NCBI GenBank assembly: GCA_041494445.1
Contig: JBGQAU010000001.1
Span: 42,065 to 106,064, forward strand
Reading direction: 5' to 3'
DNA: 64,000 nucleotides
DNA from: JAIQFR01 sp041494445
GTDB lineage: Bacteria; Acidobacteriota; Polarisedimenticolia; Polarisedimenticolales; JAIQFR01
Positions 58,180-64,000 of the stretch are shown piece after piece; within the stretch, counting starts at the first letter, position 1; each line of letters starts with the position of its first letter. Under the pieces are notes generated by a model, which was not told where the DNA came from, ran no database searches, and saw only the letters and a list, made by a program, of their open reading frames with translations. The position numbers were made by a program, and so were the translations under genes.

Positions 58180-58890
58180 ATGAAGCCTCTTCGGCCCGCG
58201 GCGCCACCGGCGCTAGAGTGCGCGTCTCCCTCCGGGCTGGTACCGGTCTTCCCGCTTCCCGGCGTCGTCTTCTTTCCGCGCACCATTCTCCCGTTCCACG
58301 TGTTCGAGCCGCGCTACCGCGCGATGGTACGGGACGCGATCGCCGGCGAGGCGCTGATCGCGGTGGCTCTCCTGCGACCGGGGTGGGAGGCGAACTACGA
58401 GGGGGAACCTGCCTTTCACGAGACCGGGACCGTCGGGCGGATCGAGGATCTGGTCTCCCTCTCGGACGGTAAGTTCAACCTCCGCCTCGTCGGGCTCCAG
58501 AGGGTGGCGTTCGGCGAGGTGGTCAGGTCGAAGCCGTACCGGCTGGTCCGCGTGCGGGCCCTGGGCGAGTCGACCGTGGACGAGTCCGATCCGGCGATCC
58601 GCGCCGGCAAGCTCGATCTCCTGGCCTCTCACGGCTGCCTGATGCGAGAGCTGACGGATGGGACCGAGGCCGGCGCCGTGTTCGACGAGCGCATCCCGTT
58701 CGAGACCGCGGTCAACGGCGCCTGCGCGAATCTTCCCGTCGAGCCCGCGGTGCGGCAGTCGCTCCTCGAGGAGAACGACCTCCTCGCGCGGCACCGGCGC
58801 GCCTCGGCGCTGCTGGACGAGATTCTCGCGCGCGTCTTTCGCCTCAAGGCGCTCCGTTCCTCCGACGAAGGCGGACCCGGCGTGAATTGA
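58180..58890 (+). CDS. LON protease substrate-binding (N-terminal) domain protein
   Basis: 236 aa. Stand-alone LON_substr_bdg domain: VPVFPLPGVVFFPRTILPFHVFEPRYRAMVRDAI, IAVALLRPGWEANYEGEPAFHETGTVGRIEDLVSLSDGKFNLRLVGLQRVAF and a helical C-terminus. There is no ATPase or protease domain. Such proteins are widespread and probably bind damaged proteins or act as adaptors, but their role is not settled. The ATG has no SD and follows a TATAAT box, suggesting a leaderless transcript. Confidence 0.92.
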   Translation: MKPLRPAAPPALECASPSGLVPVFPLPGVVFFPRTILPFHVFEPRYRAMVRDAIAGEALIAVALLRPGWEANYEGEPAFHETGTVGRIEDLVSLSDGKFNLRLVGLQRVAFGEVVRSKPYRLVRVRALGESTVDESDPAIRAGKLDLLASHGCLMRELTDGTEAGAVFDERIPFETAVNGACANLPVEPAVRQSLLEENDLLARHRRASALLDEILARVFRLKALRSSDEGGPGVN

Positions 58891-58998
58891 CGCGAGGACC
58901 CCGTTCCCCGGGATCGCTGGAGGCGCCGGGACCGGCCCCGCGGCCTCCGCGAAGATTCCGGTCGCGGAGCAGACGAAGCCGGGCGGGGTCGTCGAGCG

Positions 58999-59004
58999 TA
59001 TCAT
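58999..59004 (+). promoter_or_regulatory. -10-like TATCAT six bases before GTG 59011 (leaderless candidate)
   Basis: TATCAT ends six bases before GTG 59011. No Shine-Dalgarno is present before either GTG 59011 or the later ATG 59038. The geometry matches three other genes in the window and supports GTG 59011 as the start. Confidence 0.35.
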
Positions 59005-59010
59005 GAGCAT

Positions 59011-60294
59011 GTGGAGACCGGTCTCACGGCGCATCGCATGACCGAGGTCGCTCAGACGATCCCGACCTCCACGAAGGCCGAGGCTCCCTCGACCCTCGTG
59101 TCGTCGGCGCTGGTCGCCTCGGGCCTTTCGCCCTCGGCCGCCCTTCCCTACAGGTTCCTGGCGGCCTGGGCGGTGGGCTGGGCGGCGATCGGCGCCGTGG
59201 TCGGCTTCGGGATCGCGTTCACCCGCGGCGTCCCCGAGCTCCTCCCCCTCCTCCGTCAGAGCATCCTGTTCGCCGAGGTCGTCGGGTTCACGGCACTCGC
59301 GTCCGCGCGGCTCGTGTTCCCCTACTTCGCCCGGCTCCCGTTCGCGGTGCGAATCGCGCTCCAGGTGCTCACGCTGCTGTCGGGGACGGTGTTCGGATCG
59401 GTGGCGATCCTCGCGACCCAGCCGTTGTACTCCCTCGCGCGGCCCAAGACCGTCGCGGTGATCGTGCTCCTCAACGCCGCGTTCGCCGTGATCGTCGGCA
59501 TCGCGCTCCACACGTACGACTCGATGAGGCGGCAGATCGAGGCGTCGTACCGCGTGCTGCGCCAGAAGGAGGCGATGGAGCGGGAGCTGGCCATCGCCCG
59601 CGAGGTCCAGCGGGAGCTGCTCCCGCGGTCGGTCCCGCAGGTCCGCGGGCTGCAACTGGCCGGCGCGTGCCTGCCGGCGGTCGGGGTGGGAGGCGACCTC
59701 TACGATTTCCTCCCGTTCGCGGAGGACCGGGTGGGCCTGGTGATCGCGGACGTCTCCGGGAAGGGGATCCCGGCCGCCCTCCTGATGGCCGGCCTTCAGG
59801 CGTCGGTGCGGAGCCTCGCCCTGCCGACGCTCGCGCCCAGCGAGATCAACCGGCGCCTGAACGAGATGCTCCTCCGGTCCACGTCGGCCGCCCGCTACGC
59901 GACGATGTTCTACGGCGACTTCGACGGGCGGTCCCGGACGCTCACCTACAGCAACGCCGGGCACTATCCGCCGCTGCACCTGGGGCAGGACGGCGCGACG
60001 CGCCTCTCCGAGGGGGGCCTGCCGCTCGGCCTTCTCGCGGAGGCCCTCTACGGCGAGGGGAGGTGCGTGCTACAAGAGGGGGATCTCCTCGCCCTCTGCA
60101 CCGACGGGGTCATCGAGGCGCCGAACGCCGAGGATCGGGAGTTCGGTGAGGACCGGCTGCTCGGGCTCCTGACCGCGCACCGCGAACGGAACCTCGACGA
60201 GATCGTCGGGGTCGTGCTCGACGATGTGACGCGCTGGCGCGGCGGCCGCCCGCCGCACGACGACGTCACCCTGGTCCTCGCGCGCGCGACATGA
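59011..60294 (+). CDS. Membrane-anchored SpoIIE/RsbU-type PP2C phosphatase
   Basis: 427 aa from GTG 59011 (418 from ATG 59038). Four or so membrane segments at ~45-175 are followed by a coiled linker (RRQIEASYRVLRQKEAMERELAIAREVQRELLP) and a PP2C phosphatase domain: GVGGDLYDFLPFAEDRVGLVIADVSGKGIPAALLMAGLQASVRSL, YATMFYGDFDGRSRTLTYSNAGHYPPL, CTDGVIEA, HDDVTLVLA. These Asp and Gly residues bind the metals. RsbU-type enzymes dephosphorylate anti-anti-sigma proteins. Its membrane part is homologous to that of the next gene, a LytS-type kinase, whose ATG overlaps its stop. Confidence 0.9.
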   Translation: METGLTAHRMTEVAQTIPTSTKAEAPSTLVSSALVASGLSPSAALPYRFLAAWAVGWAAIGAVVGFGIAFTRGVPELLPLLRQSILFAEVVGFTALASARLVFPYFARLPFAVRIALQVLTLLSGTVFGSVAILATQPLYSLARPKTVAVIVLLNAAFAVIVGIALHTYDSMRRQIEASYRVLRQKEAMERELAIAREVQRELLPRSVPQVRGLQLAGACLPAVGVGGDLYDFLPFAEDRVGLVIADVSGKGIPAALLMAGLQASVRSLALPTLAPSEINRRLNEMLLRSTSAARYATMFYGDFDGRSRTLTYSNAGHYPPLHLGQDGATRLSEGGLPLGLLAEALYGEGRCVLQEGDLLALCTDGVIEAPNAEDREFGEDRLLGLLTAHRERNLDEIVGVVLDDVTRWRGGRPPHDDVTLVLARAT

Positions 60295-61379
60295 CCCGCC
60301 GCGACGGCTTCCCCCTCGCCCTGCAGGTCCTGCTCTGGGCCGCGAGCAACACCGCGGCCGGGACCGCCACCGGCCTCGCGGTCGGCGCGTTCCGCGAGGG
60401 GGGGTTCGAGCCCACCGTCCTCTGGATCAGCATCCTCTTCGGCAACGTCGTCGGATTCACGGTGCTCATCGCCTCGGTGGTCTTGTTCCCGCGGCTCAGG
60501 GGTCTGGCACCGGCGGCGCGGGTCGCGCTGCTGGGGCTCGCGCTCCTGTCCGGGTCCGTCGCCGGCACGGCGATCGTCCTCTACCTCTTCCCGCTGTTCG
60601 TCCTGCGCGACTTGCGGCAGACGCTGGCGATCGGCGCGATCAACGGTCTCCTGGCGCTGGTGATCGGGGGGATCGTGCACGCGTACGAGACCCTGAGGTG
60701 GAGGCTCCAGGCGACGCTGCGCGAGGTGGAGGAGGTCCGCCTCGTGGAGGCCCGCCTCAAGGAGGCCGCGGCGCGGGCCGAGCTGTCGGCGCTGCAGGCG
60801 CGGATCAACCCGCACTTCTTCTTCAACACGCTCAACACCATCTCCTCGCTGCTCCAGGGGGACCCGGACAAGGCGGACGAGGTGGTGCAGACGCTCGCCG
60901 ATCTGTTCCGCTACACCTTTCGGGTGGCCGACGCCGGACCCGTACCGCTCGAGGACGAGCTGGAGTTCGTGGCGGGGTACCTCGACATCGAGCGCGCGAG
61001 GTACGGCGACCGGCTCAAGGTGGTCTGGGAGGTGGAGCCCGAGGCGCGAACGGTGCGCCTTCCGGGCCTGATCCTCCAGCCCCTGGTGGAAAACGCGGTC
61101 GGGCACGGGATTGCGCCCGTCGGAGAGGGCGGGACGGTGGTCATCCGCGCACGCGTCCGCGACGGTACGCTGTCGGTGGAGGTCGCGGACGACGGCACCG
61201 GATTCTCCCAGCCCGCCGCCGCGGTCGTCCGCGAGGGGCACGGGCTGGCCAACGTCAGCCAGCGCCTCGCCGCCTGCTACCCGGGGCGGGCCTCCCTCGT
61301 CCTGGAGCCGGGCCCCTCGGGACGCGGCTCGGTCGCGAGGATGACGATGCCGGCGGCGCCGGAGGCGGCCGCGGGATGA
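60291..61379 (+). CDS. LytS/YehU-type sensor histidine kinase
   Basis: 362 aa. A membrane domain (~8-135) resembling that of the preceding phosphatase (SILFGNVVGFTVLIASVVLFPRLRGLAPAARVALLGLALLSGS) is followed by the His_kinase domain ALQARINPHFFFNTLNTISSLLQGDPDKADEVVQTLADLFRYTF (phospho-acceptor His in NPHF) and an ATPase domain (LILQPLVENAVGHGI, VEVADDGTGFSQ, GHGLANVSQRLAACYP). Its ATG overlaps the phosphatase stop (ATGA) and its stop overlaps the regulator start. It would phosphorylate the LytTR regulator encoded next. Confidence 0.93.
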   Translation: MTRRDGFPLALQVLLWAASNTAAGTATGLAVGAFREGGFEPTVLWISILFGNVVGFTVLIASVVLFPRLRGLAPAARVALLGLALLSGSVAGTAIVLYLFPLFVLRDLRQTLAIGAINGLLALVIGGIVHAYETLRWRLQATLREVEEVRLVEARLKEAAARAELSALQARINPHFFFNTLNTISSLLQGDPDKADEVVQTLADLFRYTFRVADAGPVPLEDELEFVAGYLDIERARYGDRLKVVWEVEPEARTVRLPGLILQPLVENAVGHGIAPVGEGGTVVIRARVRDGTLSVEVADDGTGFSQPAAAVVREGHGLANVSQRLAACYPGRASLVLEPGPSGRGSVARMTMPAAPEAAAG

Positions 61380-62158
61380 CCATCAAGGCCGCGATCGTCG
61401 ACGACGAGAAACCGGCGCGGGACCGCATCCGCCGGCTGCTCGAAGACCACCCGGACGTCGCGGTGGTCGGCGAGGCCGCCGACGGAACGTCCGCGGTGGC
61501 CCTGCTCGACCGCGAGCGGCCGGACCTCTGCTTCCTCGACGTCCAGATGCCCGAGGCGGACGGGTTCGAGGTCCTGCGCCGCGCGCGCCACGTCCCGCGG
61601 GTCATCTTCACCACGGCCTACGACGAGTACGCGGTGCGCGCATTCGAGGTCAACTCCCTGGACTACCTCCTGAAGCCGTTCGCCCGCCGCCGGTTCGCCG
61701 CGGCGCTCGACCGTGCGCGGGAGGCGCTCCGGCGGGAGACTTCGGCGGCGCCCGACCTGCTGCGCGTCCTGGAGGAGATCCGCGCGGGACTCCCCCGCCC
61801 CGAGCCGGCCGCCGCGCGCGAGCCCGGGCCGCTCAGGATCCCGGGAAGGCGCGGCGCGAAGATCGTCCTGCTCGACCCCGCGGACGTCCTCTGGTTCGAG
61901 GCGGAGGACGTGCTGGTATTCGCGCGGACCGGTGAAGGGCGGTTCCTCGTCGAGCGGCCGCTCGCGGAGCTCGAGACCCTCCTCGATCCGTCGTTCTTCC
62001 GCTCGCACCGCAGCTATCTGGTGAACCTCTCCAGGATCGCGGAGATCCTCCCGGGCGACGCAGGCACGTTCAGGATCGTGATCCGCGACGCGGCGCGAAG
62101 CGTCGTGCCGATGTCGCGGCGCCAGGCGCGACGCCTGCGGGAGATCATCCCCTGGTGA
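61376..62158 (+). CDS. LytTR family response regulator
   Basis: 260 aa. The receiver domain has the acidic pair (AAIVDDEKPARDRIRRLLEDHPD), phospho-acceptor Asp in CFLDVQMPEADGFEVL and Lys in YLLKPF. A proline-rich linker leads to a LytTR DNA-binding domain (~165-258: GAKIVLLDPADVLWFEAEDVLVFARTGEGRFLVERPLAELETLL...FFRSHRSYLVNLSRI). Its ATG overlaps the kinase stop (ATGA), completing a three-gene coupled operon with the phosphatase and kinase. Target genes are unknown; the bactofilin-like gene 130 bases downstream is a candidate. Confidence 0.94.
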   Translation: MTIKAAIVDDEKPARDRIRRLLEDHPDVAVVGEAADGTSAVALLDRERPDLCFLDVQMPEADGFEVLRRARHVPRVIFTTAYDEYAVRAFEVNSLDYLLKPFARRRFAAALDRAREALRRETSAAPDLLRVLEEIRAGLPRPEPAAAREPGPLRIPGRRGAKIVLLDPADVLWFEAEDVLVFARTGEGRFLVERPLAELETLLDPSFFRSHRSYLVNLSRIAEILPGDAGTFRIVIRDAARSVVPMSRRQARRLREIIPW

Positions 62159-62287
62159 GGGGCCCGTTTCACGGCCCCGGCCGCCTCCTCGCCGCGACCG
62201 CTCACCCGCCCATTCCGACCGCTCGCCGCCGCCCCCATTGACGAGGCGTCGGGCCCGCTCCAACCTTGAAATCGGGAGGACACGACC

Positions 62288-63556
62288 ATGGCCAAGCAAC
62301 TGGACGCCGGACGAAGCGCACCACGAATGACGGTGTGGGCGGCGGCCGTCGTGCTGGCCGCGCTCCTCGCGTTGGCGATCGCCTGCGGGTCGGGCGAAGA
62401 CTCCGGGTTCTCGGACCTGGGCGGCAACTACGTGATCCCCGCGGGGAAGACGCACCACGGCGACCTGAGGCTGTTCAAGGGCACCGTGACCGTCGCCGGA
62501 AAACAGGACGGCGATCTCCGCGCCTTCGTGGGGACGCTCGAGATCCCAGGTGAAGTCACGGGCGAGGTCAAGTTCGTCGGCGGGAACCTCACCGTCGCCG
62601 GCAAGGTCGGCAAGGATCTCGATGCTCGCGGCGCGAATTGCGACGTCCCCGGAACCGTCGGCGGCGACCTCGACGCGAAGTGCGGCACGGTTACGCTCCC
62701 CTCGGGCTCCCACGTGGTCGGAGACGCCTCGCTCTACGCCGGGCAGATCAACATGGACGGCGCCATCGACGGAGACCTCACCGCGGAGGGCGGCCAGCTC
62801 TCCCTGTCGGGGACCGTCGGCAAGGATGCTTCGCTCCGGGCCGACCTCCTCAAGGTGGACCCGAAGGCGCGGATCGCCGGCAACCTGTCCTACGACTCGC
62901 GGGTTCCCCCGACCGTGGACGAGAAGACCGTCGTCGGCGGGACGATCGACCGGGAGCACAAGATCCACGTGCATGTCGACCGCCACCGGTCGATCGCGGG
63001 TTCCATCGCGTGGTGGCTCTTGCGACTCGTCCTGAGCCTCCTCCTGGGCCTTGCGGCGTTGGCGCTGGCGCGAAAGCCCGGCGAGGCGGTCCTCGCCGCC
63101 GCGGGCTCCGACTTCCTTCGGAACCTCGGCGTAGGGTTCCTGGCGTTCATCGTCGTTCCGGTGGCGGCGGTGGTGTCCTGCATCCTGATCGTCACGATCC
63201 CGCTGGCGGCGGCGGTTCTGCTCCTGTACGTCCTGGCGGTGTTCCTTGCCCGCGTTCCGGTCGGGGTGGTCGCCGGAAGGTTCATCCTCACGAGGCTGGG
63301 GAGACCGGCACCCTCGGTCAACATGAGTTACACGGTCGGCATCGTGGCGCTCTACGTCGTCTTCGCGATCCCCGTCATCCGAGTGATTGCCGGGTTCGCC
63401 TGCGTGTTCCTCGGCCTCGGCGCCATGGTGATGGGCATCCGCGACTGGCGGCAGAGCCGGAGGCAAGCGGCCCCGGCGCCGACGGCGGGCGCGGCGCCGC
63501 CAACGGCGCCCGAGCCTCCAGCCATTCCACCCGGGTTTCCATCCGAGGGAGATTGA
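62288..63556 (+). CDS. Bactofilin-like polymer-forming domain protein with membrane C-terminus
   Basis: 422 aa. An N-terminal hydrophobic segment ends in AIACGSG and may be a lipoprotein signal. Residues ~45-205 are short beta-helical repeats of the bactofilin type (GDLRLFKGTVTVAGKQDGDLRAFVGTLEIPGEVTGEVKFVGGNLTVAGKVGKDLDARG...GGDLDAKCGTVTLPSGSHVVGDASLYAGQINMDGAIDGDLTAEGG). Residues ~235-400 hold about four to five membrane segments, and the tail is Ala/Pro-rich. It would form a fibre- or scaffold-like domain outside the membrane. ATG has GGGAGG. The next gene overlaps its stop. Confidence 0.85.
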   Translation: MAKQLDAGRSAPRMTVWAAAVVLAALLALAIACGSGEDSGFSDLGGNYVIPAGKTHHGDLRLFKGTVTVAGKQDGDLRAFVGTLEIPGEVTGEVKFVGGNLTVAGKVGKDLDARGANCDVPGTVGGDLDAKCGTVTLPSGSHVVGDASLYAGQINMDGAIDGDLTAEGGQLSLSGTVGKDASLRADLLKVDPKARIAGNLSYDSRVPPTVDEKTVVGGTIDREHKIHVHVDRHRSIAGSIAWWLLRLVLSLLLGLAALALARKPGEAVLAAAGSDFLRNLGVGFLAFIVVPVAAVVSCILIVTIPLAAAVLLLYVLAVFLARVPVGVVAGRFILTRLGRPAPSVNMSYTVGIVALYVVFAIPVIRVIAGFACVFLGLGAMVMGIRDWRQSRRQAAPAPTAGAAPPTAPEPPAIPPGFPSEGD

Positions 63557-64000
63557 TCCGCACGTTGAGAAAGACGTCGCGCGGGGCGGGACGCTGGCCG
63601 GCCTACCTCTGCGCGGCGGCCGCCGTCGCTCTCTGGGGGACCTCCTTCGTCGCGTCGAAGGTCGCGCTCCGGTCCCTTTCCCCGCTCTCGCTCGTGGCCG
63701 GACGGGGCCTGCTCGGGCTCCTGGTCCTCGCCGCCGCCCTTCCGCTCGGCCGCCGGGCGCTGCCGGAGTCGCCACGAGCTGGCGATGGGTGGAAGACCGC
63801 GCTCCTCGGCCTGATCGGAGTCCCGGTCCACCTGGCTCTCCAGGCATACGCCCTGACGATGACCTCCGCGGTCCACAGCGGGTGGCTGATCGCGCTCAAC
63901 CCGGTCTTCACCGCGATCCTCGCGGCGTCCTTCCAGCGCGAGCGCTTCCCCCGCCTCAAGACCGCCGGGGTCGCGCTCGGCTTCTCCGGCGCCCTGGTCG
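63553..64000 (+). CDS. EamA/DMT family transporter, N-terminal part (partial)
   Basis: The frame is open to the window end, about 149 residues, and starts at or near TTG 63553, overlapping the previous TGA (TTGA). Translation gives RWPAYLCAAAAVALWGTSFVASKVALRSLSPLSLVAGRGLLGLLVLAAALPLG, then TALLGLIGVPVHLALQAYALTMTSAVHSGWLIALNPVFTAILAASFQRERFP, which is the EamA repeat pattern (ALWGTSFVASKVAL; NPVFTAIL). It would be a ten-helix metabolite exporter. A TTG at 63565 is an alternative start. No SD decides between them, and codon use is ordinary. Confidence 0.85.
   Translation, partial: MIRTLRKTSRGAGRWPAYLCAAAAVALWGTSFVASKVALRSLSPLSLVAGRGLLGLLVLAAALPLGRRALPESPRAGDGWKTALLGLIGVPVHLALQAYALTMTSAVHSGWLIALNPVFTAILAASFQRERFPRLKTAGVALGFSGALV

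Noticed and set aside
1..64000. CRISPR arrays, tRNA or rRNA genes, prophage or conjugation genes
   Set aside because: No direct-repeat array, cloverleaf sequence, integrase, transposase or phage structural gene was seen on either strand.

Overview
This is a gene-dense, GC-rich bacterial window with about 58 protein-coding genes (two cut by the window edges). I see no rRNA or tRNA gene, no CRISPR array and no transposase. The gene content suggests a free-living, peptide-degrading bacterium with a double membrane: TonB-like domains, many secreted hydrolases, a ferredoxin-linked 2-oxoacid oxidoreductase, two OPT-type peptide transporters, a bacterial ACE-like M2 peptidase and TPR-rich lipoproteins. 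This mix is typical of Acidobacteriota and similar soil or sediment phyla, but no marker gene here fixes the phylum, so that placement is an inference.

Layout. 1-3.2 kb: end of a SirB1-like protein, then korAB behind a good sigma-70 type promoter. 3.2-5.7 kb (minus): an operon of ECF sigma factor, small anti-sigma-like membrane protein and two secreted TonB-domain proteins. 5.9-8.1 kb: a secreted protein with twelve copies of a D-x-x-G-[ND]-D-x-Y motif. 8-16 kb: M28 peptidase, glutamate dehydrogenase, trypsin-like protease, OPT transporter, gamma-glutamyltransferase. 16-21 kb (minus): a DUF4160/DUF2442 pair and a probable operon of MIO-type ammonia-lyase (with Cys in place of the MIO serine), Tat-exported DUF362 protein, secreted DUF6599 protein and DUF2284 protein. 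21-34 kb: a nested palindromic repeat, a TPR glycosyltransferase, a deoxyhypusine-synthase-family enzyme, sulfatase-fold lipoprotein, M2 peptidase, HPr-kinase-like protein, MocA-like nucleotidyltransferase, cupin, second OPT transporter, M19 dipeptidase. 34-38 kb: MazEF-type toxin-antitoxin operon, DUF2059 protein and modABC, where modA appears to start at CTG. 38-50 kb: pgi, mtgA, an uncharacterised gene, a CDF transporter with three cytoplasmic domains, a GIY-YIG nuclease, CNNM/CorC protein, DUF355 kinase, Fur regulator, TenA-like protein, purine permease, HD protein. 50-64 kb: O-methyltransferase, M16 peptidase, RibD-type reductase, PolX, endonuclease III, rhodanese-methyltransferase fusion, LON-domain protein, an overlapping SpoIIE phosphatase / LytS kinase / LytTR regulator operon, a bactofilin-like membrane protein and the start of an EamA transporter.

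How the genes fit together. Peptides appear to be cut outside the cell or in the periplasm (M28, trypsin-like, M2, M16, GGT), taken up by OPT transporters, split by the M19 dipeptidase, and the amino acids deaminated by glutamate dehydrogenase and perhaps the ammonia-lyase. The 2-oxoacids would then be oxidised by KorAB to give reduced ferredoxin. Regulation visible in the sequence includes many 4-base start/stop overlaps (translational coupling), a mazEF promoter lying inside an operator palindrome, and several genes with a -10-like hexamer 6-7 bases before the start codon and no Shine-Dalgarno, which look leaderless.

The most unusual items are the twelve-repeat secreted protein, the Cys-containing ammonia-lyase and its operon, the membrane domain shared by the adjacent phosphatase and histidine kinase, the CTG start of modA, and three non-coding inverted-repeat elements.
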